Assembly: GCF_003086295.3 (NCBI RefSeq)
Contig: NC_092047.1
Location: forward strand, 117,220,449-117,284,448
DNA length: 64,000 nt
Direction of reading: 5' to 3'
Source: Arachis hypogaea
Taxonomy: Eukaryota > Streptophyta > Magnoliopsida > Fabales > Fabaceae
Both the position numbers and the translations under genes were made by a program. The notes under the pieces were generated by a model, which saw only the letters and a list, made by a program, of their open reading frames with translations, was not told the DNA's origin and ran no database searches. How positions within the stretch are numbered: the first letter of the stretch is position 1; each line of letters opens with the position of its first letter. Positions 1 through 11,757 of the stretch are shown here, piece after piece.

Positions 1-142
1 TTGTGCAAAATTATTATGGTTTCACACTCGGGATTCTTCCAAAAAAAAATCCCATTCCATTTATGTAGAAGCTACAATTACAGAGCAAATTAACTCATGT
101 CTTAACCTTGTCCATATATCACTTACAGCAATACAGTTTACC

Positions 143-675
143 CTAAAACACTACATACACAATTGCTGTTAACAGAATTAACATTGCCAGCATAACAAAT
201 ACACTATAGTGATTACTACATTTCTTTGATTTTCTTTCATATTCATGCTTAATCTTATATCCCAGTTGCTCCAATCTATTCTCCAACATCAGCATTCTTC
301 CTTCAACATCATTGTCATCTTCATGCCCAGAACATTTAGAAATCAGTTCATCCAACCAAACAAAATAGTTGCAGTGACATTGCTCTGCCTGCAATTGCCA
401 TTATAATGAATACAACTTGTTAAATCACAGAAGAAGTTGATTACATAAATGGAAGATAGAAGCACACTTACGCGATAGTAGGAACAACCGAGGAAGATTC
501 TGTCTGGGTTCTTCGATGTCCCAGATTCTTGCATGATTTCATAAGTTCCACACTTGCATTTAGGGTGCTGGAACTTGGCCTTCTTCCACTCACTTGCATT
601 ACTACTCGAACCCACCATAGTCTTCCTCCGGACACGGTGTGTGTGAGAGGTTGCAGATTGCTCTGGATCGCTCAT
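143..675 (-). CDS. GRF-type zinc-finger protein with C-terminal membrane helix
   Basis: Two coding exons are visible: 675-472 and 388-143, with a GTAAGT donor and a TTGCAG acceptor, giving about 149 residues. Exon 1 carries CKCG and, after the NPDRIFLGC stretch, CSYY. Exon 2 begins AEQCHCNYFVWLDE. Together these give the Cys spacing and the terminal FxWxDE of plant zf-GRF domains, found in small proteins often associated with transposons or topoisomerase-like nucleic-acid binding. The C-terminus has a short charged or coiled segment and a strongly hydrophobic last 20 residues (FVMLAMLILLTAIVYVVF), likely a tail anchor. An alternative start is the internal Met at residue 20 (MVGSSSN). Such small GRF genes are abundant and poorly characterised in plants; the function is not known. 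The splice is inferred from sequence only. Confidence 0.6.
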
Positions 676-2964
676 GCTTGAGGCTAGAGTTAGGGTTCAG
701 TAAAGGGGGAGAATAAGATTTCACAATAACACGCAAAAGAGGAGGCAAGCAAAACGACGTCGTTTTGCTGATTGTACAGGGAATTAATGGTCCCAACCAA
801 CACATACCATTCTACGTAGGATGTCCCAAGGCCATGTCATAGGCTGAATGTTACACCTCAGCTTTTTCCGACGACTCTAAACGAAGAAACCAATGGAAGG
901 ACTTATTGGTCTCATGGAATAGATGGACAGGGGCCGATCTGATATTTTATACATGTTAGGGAGCTGGTAGTCAAATTTTAAAAAAGATAGAAGTTGAAAA
1001 AGGTATTTACTCGTAAAAAAAAAAGTATGATACAATTAAAATATAGTCATAATATGCATCATTGAAAAAAGAATATCAATATCTATCATTCTGAGTTTTC
1101 TTTTATCTTTTTTCTTAGATATAAAATTATTTTGAGTGTTTCTATTTTATTGTGCTAACTGTTTTTTTAGTAAATAAAATAAATACTAAAAATATATAAT
1201 AGACACATTAGAATTTATTTATATTTATAAATTTTATTACATCTCTTACTTTTAACATAAACAAATTAATTATGAACATATCTCATCCTCAAGATAGACA
1301 AATTAATTCTGAATGTTTATGTTTCAAGAAGTTTGATTTGTACTAATACTTTTGTATTAAATAAAATATTAAAAAATATTTTTAAACATATATGTCATCC
1401 ACGTCATAAATGAGATATATTATGTTCCACTTGATTTTTGGTAACTTCGACAGGATGTCGAATTAAGTTTGTATCAAGATCTTAGTTTGGGAAGCAGATA
1501 TGATTTTTTTGAAAAAGATAGATTCGACCTGAAAATTATTTAGTATTTGTGTCGAAACAAACAGTGTCGAAATGCTTGTAACAATGCAAATTGTAACGAA
1601 TAAAAAAAAGTACACAAATAAAATAAATGAAGGCTTTAATAAAATAAAAGAGTAAAAGAAGCAAAATGCTCAAAGAAAATATAATAAGTTGACAAAAAAA
1701 AAGAACAAAAGAAATAAATTAAAAAACACACAAACGAAAACAAAAGAAATAAATTAATAGTGGATCCCTATATTTACATATACTTGCACTTCATGATTTT
1801 TTTTTTTTTTTTTGCATCAGTATGACTTGAATTTTTGCAAAATTTTTGTGATAATGAGATGTTTAAATTGAAATCCTAGATTTCTTCTAAATTTTTCCTA
1901 TTTATAGAGCACAAAGATAGATTTTACATATTGTTTCTCTTTTCACGATCTAGATTTCTCCTTTTTTTCAGGGGTTTCATGACCCACGACATTATCTTAA
2001 CCATAAAGAATCTTGACTCCAAAGTTTGATATTTCACATCTTCTCTTACCTTGGTCTTCAAGCCCCACGTCCTTTATAACTCTTTTGGATAAAATCATGT
2101 GCAATTATCACATTTAGACTTCCTTATGGTCACGTGTTCAAGACTTTCAATATATATTAATCCATGTGCTATAATATCCCGACTTGCACAATACTCAGAC
2201 TTTTATATAGATTGGTCAATATTTTGTTTTACTGTGGTCGAACTGCCTATATTTTGTCAAATTTTATATTAACACATTCAAAACGATTGCACTATTTTAT
2301 CTCATTTGCAGACTAAAAACTCTGTTAATAATTTTTTACATATTTTATCTATAGTATGAATGAGATATATTCGTAACAATCTTGTTATTATTGAGGACGA
2401 GATATATAATAAAATGTATAAATATAAATTTATCCATGCATGTCTATAAGCGTAAATTTAGTATTTATTTTGTTTATTTATAAAAAAAAAACGTCCTAAC
2501 TGCTATCTTACTTTTTTTTTTTAATTTGTTTTTAATTAGTGGTCCAAAAGAAGCATAGTTGGATGTCAATGCTTGTGTTTGGTTTCAGTTTTGGGTTACC
2601 AAAATTGGGCTCTCCCGTAGCCCGTAGGTTTAAGTCGATAACAGTTCCCTTCGTAAGGCCCTCCATAGTAGACCACGTATTACAAAACCTCTACCCGAAC
2701 CCTACTTATTGTTCGTCATTCAGTACTCATTTATCTATATTTATGTTTATCTGTACAAAGTGATGTATGTGTATTTCATTCCAGCGGGCCCAAAAATCAA
2801 GCTAAATAAAGCATGCCGTTATTTTCAAATTACGGTTTCTTGAATCCACAGAATCCGGAGTGAAATTCAAGACTTATTTAAGGCTTCCCCATGACCGAAA
2901 GATAAAAGCACATTTTGTTGTAGTCACTAGTTTGGAGCAACATTGAATTCTTGGGTTGGCAGGC
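676..2964. other. AT-rich intergenic region
   Basis: About 2.3 kb between the GRF gene and the first aminotransferase gene. It is AT-rich with poly-A and poly-T runs. A motif resembling TGTCGAA recurs around 1,450-1,580, which may be a worn retroelement remnant, but no terminal repeats or coding domain are visible. A TTATTTAAG stretch near 2,874 could be a TATA-like element for the downstream gene. The ORF at 2,539-2,763 has no recognisable domain and is not called. Confidence 0.5.
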
Positions 2965-4346
2965 ATGGCAACATTAGCCACAAATGGTGATGAGAACGAA
3001 GAGAGGCATGCTACGATGGATTGGGAGCAGCTATCCTATGCCGTAATTCCAACGGATTACATGTACGTGATGAAATCCAATCCAGACGGCACCTTTTCCG
3101 ATGGAGCTCTCGTACCATTCGGAACCATCGAAATCAATCCCCATTCCTCTGTTTTGAATTACGGACAGGGATTGTTCGAGGGGATGAAGGCATACAAAAC
3201 ACCAACCGGTGAGGTGCAGATATTCAGGCCGGAGGAGAATGCCATTCGCATGCAGATGGGAGCTGAGAGGCTTCTGATGGCCTCACCAACTGTTGACCAG
3301 TATGTTGATGCTGTCAAACAAGTTGTCCGTGCCAACATGCGCTGGGTATGAATATGACTTTACACGTTTACCCTTTTTTTTTATTTTTCAATTTGACGAG
3401 CATGCATGCATGCAGGTGCCTCCTCATGGAAAAGGAACACTCTACATTAGGCCATTGCTATTCGGAAGTGGATCTGTCATGGGTATTGCACCTGCACCAC
3501 AAACCACTTTCTTAATATTCACCAATCCAATTGCCAATGCCTACAAGGGAACCTCTACTTCCTTGACCTTGTTGGTTCATCATTCACTTCCTCGCGCCTT
3601 TCCCGGTGGAACTGGCGGAATAAAAAATATAAGCAATTATTCACCGGTAACTTTAATTGTTAGTAGAATTAATGAATGTTAAATACTGCAAATTCTGACT
3701 GAAACATTTTTGCATATATAATTATATATAGGTATTCCAAGTGGGAAAAGAAGCAAAGGCCAAAGGATTCTCTGATGTGCTGTTTCTAGACGCAGTAGAA
3801 CACAAGTATGTTGAGGAGGTTTCTTCATGTAATGTTTTCATAGTTAAGGGTGACAAGATTTCAACTTCACCCACCGCTGGAACAATTCTCCCCGGAGTCA
3901 CAAGGAAATCTATCCTTCAACTTGCTCTTGAATTGGGCTACCAGGTCCTGTTACGCTGCCCAAGTTATAAATTACTCCAATGTACTAATTAACATGCTTA
4001 TAATTGATGTGATTAATCACGAATTTGTGTAGGCCGAAGAAATCAGAATTTCAGTGGATGAATTTCTTGAAGCTGATGAGGTCTTTTGCACTGGAACTGC
4101 TGTTGGCATCTCTGACGTGTGCAGTGCAACCTACATGGATAAAAAGTAATTCTTGTTCAAATTAGTAATTTCATCATAGTATATAGTTAGTAACAAAATT
4201 AATTGATACTCGTTAATTTGCTTGCGTGCAGAGTTGAATTCAAGACGGGAGAGAACACAGTGACGAGGAAGTTGTTTGAAACGATTAGAGGGATCCAAAA
4301 TGGTCTAACAGAAGATAATAGGGGATGGGTAGTCAAGATTGATTGA
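2965..4346 (+). CDS. Branched-chain amino acid aminotransferase, tandem copy 1
   Basis: PLP-dependent fold-IV aminotransferase that interconverts Leu/Ile/Val and their 2-oxo acids. Exons: 2965-3345, 3416-3646, 3732-3944, 4033-4145, 4232-4346, all with GT-AG borders and consistent phase, giving about 350 residues, the usual size of the cytosolic-type enzymes. Visible family motifs are [43 protein letters not shown] with the probable PLP lysine near residue 197, [11 protein letters not shown] and EVFCTGTAV. No plastid transit peptide is apparent. The first ATG (2965) follows a TTGGCAG that could itself be a splice acceptor, so an upstream mini-exon like those of copies 2 and 3 is not excluded. 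Introns present in copy 3 after YGQ, after YK and after IVK are precisely absent here. It resembles the BCAT4/6/7 type; which one cannot be told. Confidence 0.9.
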
Positions 4347-4726
4347 GCTATGTAGGTTGACTTTTTTGTTCGTTATTGCTCCCACATTGCATACAAACTC
4401 CACAAATTGGTAGTTGTTATTATTATTATTATTGTGATTTTCTTTTTAAATAATACTCTAAACCAAGTTAATTATTCAATTAAGTTTAATCAAAGTTAGT
4501 ATAACCTAATTAATTGATATCCACACGCTATTATTTCTAATCATTTTTTGGCCAAACAAGTCATTATATATATATATATATATAGACTTTTTGACTATTT
4601 CTTTTTTTGCGGACTTTGTTTTCTTTTTAATTTATCTACGTTCTTCTCATTCTTCTCATCTTTAATATTGTTGTTTTTTCTTCTCTTCTTTATTTTTCTT
4701 TATCTTTTTCTTTTATTATTGTCGTC

Positions 4727-5273
4727 GGATAAATGATCAAATTTGTCTCTCAAAGATCACTCATTCTCCAAATTAGCCTCCAAAAGATTTTTTTTTTTAA
4801 TAAAAGTCGTCCTTCAAAGATTTTAAATTAATCATATTAATCATTCTGTTATTTTCTTGGTTAACGATGCCAAAATTTGTTAATGTAGTATGTTAAGTGA
4901 TACTACAATACACACATAAGAGTTTTAATTGACTATTAGTATGAAAAGTTTATGAAATTATATCAAATTAAAGCCTAATCGAAGAAAGAACTTGAGACAA
5001 TAAAATTCCTCAATTTAGAGTTGATTTGATATAATTTTATAAATTTATCATGCTAACCGCCAATTAGAACTACTAGGTTATAATTTTATAAATTCCTCAA
5101 TTATAATTTTATAAATTTATCAACAAAATTTGATGTTGTTAGCAACGAAAGTGACAGAAGAACTAAAATGACTAACTTAAAATCTTCGAATGACGAATTT
5201 GATTAAAAATATCATTTGGAGACTAATTTAAAAAATGAGTGATCATTCGGGTACTAATTTGACCATTTACTCC
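4727..5273. repeat. MITE with inverted termini, about 547 bp
   Basis: The left end begins GGATAAATGATCAAAT and continues with CACTCATT and AAATTAGCCTCC. The right end, read on the minus strand, begins GGAGTAAATGGTCAAAT and continues with CACTCATT and AAATTAGTCTCC. The two termini stay alignable for roughly 60-100 bases, with the interior AT-rich and non-coding. This is the layout of a non-autonomous TIR element. No convincing target duplication was found at these borders, so the exact ends are approximate. Confidence 0.65.
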
Positions 5274-5431
5274 ATCTTTCTCCTCCGTTCTTGTTGTCAC
5301 CACCACCTCCATCTCCTCCTCCTCCTTCTTTTTTTATTTAAATTTCTTCGATCTCTTCCTTCATTTTCGTCGTCCTCCTTCATCATCATTATTATCATTA
5401 TCGTTATTGTTATTGTCATTATTGTTATTTT

Positions 5432-5433
<2 letters not shown>

Positions 5434-5467
<34 letters not shown>
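5434..5467. repeat. (TA)n microsatellite
   Basis: An uninterrupted run of about 17 TA units, preceded by degenerate ATT/GTT triplets. Confidence 0.9.
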
Positions 5468-5471
<4 letters not shown>

Positions 5472-6613
5472 ATGCACTGAAATTTTTTAATAATAATGAC
5501 ACACAAACAAATTCAATTTAAAACAAATTAAGACCAGAATACACCGAAATTAAATACAAAATGTGTCAAAATTTAAATCCAAAATGCACCGCTCTTTCTC
5601 CTTCTTCATCATTATTATCATCTCCTTTTTTTCTTATTCATCATCTTTTTATTTTATCTTCTCATTATTATTCTGGTTTTACTTTGTTAACAAAAATTAA
5701 AAAAAAAATCAAATAAAGAAAAAGAAAAAACTCATTATGCTGCAAAATTACTAGGAAAAAGAGAAAGAAAATAAAAAAACGTAGTAACAATAACTATAAA
5801 AGAATGATGATTAGAAGGAAACATGCGAAGAAGAAGAATGAATGCAAAAAAGAAGAAGGAGAAACATGGAGAAGAAGGAGAAGAAGAAGAAAGAGGTGAA
5901 AAAGAGAAACGCAAGAATATTTACATAGTTGAAGCGTGTATTTACGTTACTAATTGTTATTGAGCTTAGATCAACTTAGTTAGACTTAGTTGTCAGAAAG
6001 TAATATGACTCTTTGTTTTTTTATCTTCACGAAAAGAACAAAATTGTTGTACGGAGATCAATAATTTGATCAGTACATGGAATAATTAAATCAATTAATG
6101 ATATACATCATTAAGACATACCGCTCTTCATCTTCATGTATATGTGGATGTTGGAAAAACCAAAAGGGTCAAATTAAAAATGTAAGAATATTTTACCCAA
6201 GTTTGCCATTTTGGTAGTTGGCAGCAATGCACACCTAATTACTCGCGTGACTCTGACTTGGCCAATAAACAATTCAGAAGCCACCGATGAAGTGAGGAGA
6301 TCATCAATTTTGCAACGAAATTGTAACTTGACACTATTCTTTATACATTTTCTATATACAATACACAGTTCGTGCGAAAAAGTTATACAAATATCCAATG
6401 ATATCTAATAGTACGTAAAGTGTTTGATTCTCATCATAATCACTTTTATAAGTTTTAAAAATGGTAGTATAATAGGTGATTGGCATGCCACTTTGGACTC
6501 CTTCAATATTAAAGGATCCTTTACAAATACAAGTAATAATGGAATTTTGAATATTTCAGTATTTGATGCATATATATAAGGTCATTGCTACGAGGCATAA
6601 AGTTGAACACAAT

Positions 6614-8262
6614 ATGGATCCTCCTCCTATTCTAACATCCTCTGATTCTGCTGCTACCAGGTACGTTATGAAAGCCATTAATTAAAGACTATTAACTTTA
6701 TGTATAGAATTTGTTTCCAATTCTCTTCCACTCCACATGTAGTAGTGCTGGTGAAGAAAGGCATGCAGAAATCAAGTGGGATGAGATTGGATTCGGTATA
6801 GTTTCAACTGACTTCATGTATGTCATGAAATGCTCAAAAGGAGAAGACTTTGGAGATGGAAGCCTCATTCCCTATGGAAACATAGAGCTCCCTCCATCTG
6901 CTGGAATCTTAAATTATGGACAGGTTAGAAATTAAAGGACACAGTATACAACATATAATAATCCTTCCTCTATCATACCTTCATTCCAATATTATGTAGG
7001 GAGTGCTTGAAGGGCTAAAGGCATACAGAACAAAAGATGGGAGTATAGTGCTATTTAGACCAGAAGAGAATGCAAGGCGCATAAAGATAGGAGCAGAGAG
7101 AATGTGCATGCCATCTCCATCAGTTGAACAATTTGTTCATGCAATCAAGAAGACAGTAATTGCAAACAAGCGTTGGGTACCTCCATTTGGGCAAGGTTCA
7201 CTTTATATTAGGCCATTGCTTTTGGGAACAGGAAGTGTCTTAGGCTTGTCTCCATCACCTCAATACATGCTTCTCATATATACTACTCCTGTCAAGAGTT
7301 ACCACAAGGTTCAATTCCCTTTTTCTTTACTCATTGTACAGTTAGGAGTTTGGACTAATAACTTCACCTTTTTTTTTAGGGTCCATTGAACTTGGTTATT
7401 AAAGATGAGCTCTATAGAGCAATTTCTGGCCCTGGAGGAACTGGAGGGATCAAAAGCATTACTAACTATTCCCCAGTAAGTGGGATAATCCCATCATTTG
7501 ATTTGAAGTATAAAGAAAATAAATACAAAGTTACTGTTAAGTGTTACTCAATGTAACATATATATGTTGTTTGCTGTAGGCTTATAAAGCATTGAATGAA
7601 GCAAGGGAAGAAGGGTTCTCTGATATATTATACTTAGATGCAGCAACAGGAAAATTTATTGAAGAGGTCACCGGATGCAACATCTTTGTGGTCAAGGTAC
7701 AACAGAAGCTATGCTTTTCTTTGTTATATCTTTATGCGAAGAACTAGTAAAATCATCTATTTATTCAGTAATGTATGTTTGGATTATCTTGTGAAGGGTA
7801 ATAGCATCACAACTCCAGAAGCAGTAGGAACTATTCTTCCTGGAATCACAAGAAAAAGCATCATTGACATTGCCATTGATTTGGGTTATCAGGTGACTTA
7901 CATTGTTGTTTCCTTCAATTAGTACTGAAATCAATAATTAATTGGAATCTTTTGTAGGTAGAGGAGCGTGGTGTTCCAGTGGAAGAATTGTTACAAGCTG
8001 ATGAAGTTTTCTGCACCGGAACTGCTGTGGTTATCAACCCTGTTTTCTCTGTAACCTATAATAAAACAAAGTAAGAATTAAGAAGCTATATCTTAAATGC
8101 TGTTTTACTATATTATGTGTTGTGTAATGTGTATTTGCGCAACGCAGAGCCAAATATAAAACAGGACCAGGAACAGTATCTTCAAAATTGTATCAGACAC
8201 TAACTGGAATTCAAACTGGACTTGTTCAAGACAAAAGAGGATGGACACTCCAACTTGATTGA
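6614..8262 (+). CDS. Branched-chain amino acid aminotransferase, tandem copy 2
   Basis: Exons: 6614-6660, 6743-6923, 7000-7308, 7380-7475, 7580-7696, 7797-7892, 7958-8070, 8148-8262. All have GT-AG borders and matching phase, predicting about 357 residues. The motifs [43 protein letters not shown] (PLP lysine), [11 protein letters not shown] and [10 protein letters not shown] are all present. The N-terminus ([15 protein letters not shown]) is short and not clearly a transit peptide, so a cytosolic location is likely. Relative to copy 3, the intron between KRW and VPP is exactly missing (exon 7000-7308 spans it), while the introns lost in copy 1 are retained. It lies about 2.3 kb downstream of copy 1 in the same orientation. 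Substrate preference (general BCAA or methionine-derived 2-oxo acids) cannot be read from the sequence. Confidence 0.92.
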
Positions 8263-8787
8263 GCAGAGCAACAAGCATATCTGTTATTTTGAATATACTA
8301 TGTTATGTGTACACTAAAATATATGTTAGAATATAAATACATAAATACATTGGTGGCTGATTTTAGTGGTTGAAATTGATTTTATTAATACATGAAATTA
8401 TGAATACATCAATTTGGCATCAAGTAAGGCTTTTTACTTTTTCTTATTTCATTTTCTAACTTCAGTTATTCTAATGTTCAAAAGAATTAAAAAAAAAAAA
8501 ATTATACGTATTAGAAACTGAATTTTAAGATAATTGTTGTTCATTTCGGGATCTAAATCTTAACAATATATTTTCATATTTGTTAGTAATATTCATAAGT
8601 CTTCTGAAAATTAGACTAAGTACAAACTATATTAATTATTTTTTAAGTGATTTAGCTAACAAATATGTATTAGGTTTACACTCACATAACAAAGTGAAGA
8701 AAAAGAAAAAGAACTCACAAAACATAACATAGAGCTACTTTCTCGGTATCTCTGTATATCTCTAATATGTATCAGAGTAAACACTAT

Positions 8788-8967
<180 letters not shown>

Positions 8968-9480
8968 TTAGTAAATACACAATAAATAATTAAAAATTAA
9001 ATTGTATACTTTTTTATACAAAATTTTTTAACTAATAACCTGAATATATATCTTACAATATATATTAGGTAAATTCTTTTGTAAATTATAAATAATTAAT
9101 TATTTTAAAAATTAATAATTAATCTTAATCGTTTGATTAATCTAACGTATATAATGCCTTATTTTTTTAAAAAATGAGATGTTAGAATATTTTTTTTCGG
9201 AACTAATTAATGTAGTTGTATAAATCTCCACAGATTCTAATTGCGCTAACAAAACATCTGAATTATTGTTTTTGTGAAATAGTGTTTTTTTTATTATTAT
9301 TAAAACATGTACTTAAGTTGACCCCAACAAAAGAAATGTATATAACTCCAGTCTGTAATTGAAAATTTTGTTAATCAAATAAATTTTAAATGGCATATAA
9401 TTAATGTGATTAGCAAAATTCGAAAGATTCTAAGCCTAATTTGATTATTAAATTATAGAAGCTTTAGCAATAAAATAATA

Positions 9481-9560
9481 TTTTTTTTACCAGAAGACTC
9501 AAATCCATGACCTCTTGAGAGAATATGAAGAGATTATGCCATTTGAGCTATAACTCATTA
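9481..9560 (-). mobile_element. tRNA-derived SINE-like remnant
   Basis: Read on the minus strand, the stretch contains TAGCTCAAATGG (about 9,552-9,541), resembling a pol III A box. It is followed about 30 bases later by GGTCATGGATTTGAGTC (about 9,514-9,498), resembling a worn B box, then CTTCTGGTAAAAAAAA. This order and spacing match tRNA-derived SINEs. The ends are not defined and the copy looks decayed; it could alternatively be another tRNA-like repeat. Confidence 0.4.
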
Positions 9561-10898
9561 TCATAAAATAATTATTTTACAATTAATGAATCAAAATATC
9601 AGATCATATTTAATTTATATAAGTTAATCTTTCAATGGCAATAGCATAAGTAAAGGGCTTGCTTCTAAATAAATCGAAGGTGTGTACGATTTGAGTTTCA
9701 ACTGATATTATTGTATTGGTGTAATTAGGTATTTATTATAATTCATCTTTTAATCCGTCATTATTTATTTAAATGAATTTTAGATGTATACTAAAAATAT
9801 TTTGTGTATTGTCTTATTATTTTAGATATATTAAAAAAATATATAAAATAATATAATTAAATATCTATCATAATTCATTTTTTAATTTGTCATTATTTAT
9901 TGTAATAATTATTTTTAGATATTATGTCTCAAAATTCTTTTTATATATTTAAAATTATATCTCCTTAAAGTTAGAACATTTAAATTTAAATTTAAACCAA
10001 AAAAACAAAAATAACAAATTAAAATTAAATTTTAACTAAATTAAAATTAAAATAATACTATCAAAATCAATTTTTTCAATTTTGAGATTGGTATATATGA
10101 TTTTTTTTATTCTAAATTAACAAGAATAATAAATATAATTCTTTTTGGATGAGTTTCGAATGTATTAAGAAATTATTAGTATATAATTTTATAATTTTAG
10201 ATATATTCATTAATGTATATATACAGAAACACTATTAAACATTAGCCTCAGTAGCAGTGACGACTAAATTTGCTTTATGACAAACAATATTTTCTTTTTC
10301 TGAGTATACAAACACAAAATTTGTTTAACTACCTCGTTTCTGGAAAAAGTACTATATATATTGACCAGTTCTCAAAATCAAAACAGCAAAGTATATAAAA
10401 TTAGCGAAGTTATTTTATTTTATTTCATTGGTCAGAAAATGAGTGAAGTTATATAGAGGGAAAAAAGACCATGTTTATACCGAACATGCGTACCTATTAA
10501 AAATTGGACTCAACTTCTACACCAAAAAAATAGTACAAGTCAAAAATCAACAATTGTAAAAGGAAATTCGGAGTTACAAAAATGACTAAACTCATCTTAT
10601 AGTTAGAATGTGATAACAAAATTATTCTGAGTTGTTAGATTTAGAAAACTCTTGGTGATGGACCATGCTCGTTTCTGGATTTAAAAAAGGGTAACAAATC
10701 ACAAATGGATAGGTAGGAAGGAAGGAAGGAACCAACCCTAGTAGGGACAGCAGGTGTAAATGCATTTTTGCAGTTCTCACTTCCCACTATGCATACTACC
10801 CAACCTAGGTCATTAATTATATTATTATTAGATGGATATTCTCACAAAAATATTTTTATGTTAAGATGATAATGTTTATTATTACGGTTCCGCTACGT

Positions 10899-11152
10899 TA
10901 CCAACAGCTCAACTTCTGCCAACTCTTATTTATAATTATGTTTCATGAAAATGTGTTCGTGGATGTGTCTAATAAAAATATCTTTTTTATAGCTGTGTTT
11001 AATAGAAGTGTCTTTATAAATATATTTTCTGGATGTGTCTCTTTATATATGTATTTAAAATATATTAATTATTAGACACATCCACGAACACACTTCCATG
11101 AAACACAATTATAAATAAGAGTTGGCAGAAGTTGGTAGATAATATGTTGGTA
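10899..11152. repeat. Inverted-repeat element, about 250 bp
   Basis: The left arm (from TACCAAC, then AACTTCTGCCAACTCTTATT to about 10,976) is repeated in inverted form by the right arm (about 11,067-11,152, ending GTTGGTA). The arms share about 75 bases with few differences. The interior has degenerate GTGTCT repeats. This looks like a MITE; a TA dinucleotide is present at both outer ends but is weak evidence of a target duplication. Confidence 0.6.
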
Positions 11153-11328
11153 CCCTATACTTTTCCTTATTATTATATGGTTGGATTGTTTAACATGTTT
11201 GAGATTTCAGGACACATATAAGTAGTATCACCCTCTCAACTTGAAAAATGAAATTTATGGTTCTAGAAGAAGCTAAGGTGAGTTTTAGGAGTAAAATAAT
11301 CATGTTGTAACTAACGGGAAGGATCATG

Positions 11329-11734
11329 CCACGTGGCATATTGGTTAGCTTGTTCCAATGGTTCTTCCTATATAAAAGGCCTTAACCCCGATATCATAGC
11401 TCTGTGTGTGTGTGTGTGTGTGCATTAAGATCAGCGTGGTTATTGGTTACGTTCCACTCCCATTCATATTCCTTTCATTCTCTTTTCTACCCTAACTCCC
11501 TCTAAGGTACCACTGCTTCTCTTCATTTTCGTATTATATATTATGTGCATTACTCAACAACGATTGTATATTATTATGTGCTCTGTTATCTCTAATCTCT
11601 CTAACCTTACAAATGTGAAGAGAATGCTCTTATCTTTATGCGTCCCTCACCACAATTAGAGAGCATTGGTGGTGGTGGTGAGGACCATGGACCAATATCA
11701 CAATTATTAATTTATTATTATTATTATGTTGCAG
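11329..11734 (+). promoter_or_regulatory. Promoter and 5' UTR of aminotransferase copy 3
   Basis: A palindromic G-box GCCACGTGGC lies at 11,329-11,338. A clear TATA box CTATATAAAAGG follows at 11,369-11,380, then a (TG)n tract near 11,402-11,422. A likely non-coding first exon ends at 11,506 before GTACCA, and a 5' UTR intron ends at TTGCAG (11,734), 23 bases before the coding ATG. G-boxes bind bZIP and bHLH factors and are common in light- or stress-regulated plant genes; regulation here is inference. Confidence 0.6.
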
Positions 11735-11757
11735 AAAGGCCCCACTGCATAACAACA

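Larger units (their letters stand above)
4347..6613. other. Intergenic region between aminotransferase copies 1 and 2
   Basis: Apart from the MITE and the (TA)n tract listed separately, this stretch is pyrimidine-rich (4,600-4,720 and 5,590-5,690) and AG-rich (5,750-5,910). No coding domain or RNA gene was recognised. The last 100 bases before copy 2 include an ATATATATAAGG stretch near 6,570-6,580 that could act as its TATA element. Confidence 0.5.

Noticed and set aside
1440..1760. Possible solo LTR with TGTCGAA motifs
   Set aside because: No matching second end, target duplication or primer site could be identified.
2539..2763. 74-codon plus-strand ORF upstream of BCAT copy 1
   Set aside because: No domain, poor codon context and no splice or promoter support.
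4700..5290. A 9-bp target duplication for the 547-bp MITE
   Set aside because: The bases just outside the best-aligned ends do not match; the ends may be misplaced.
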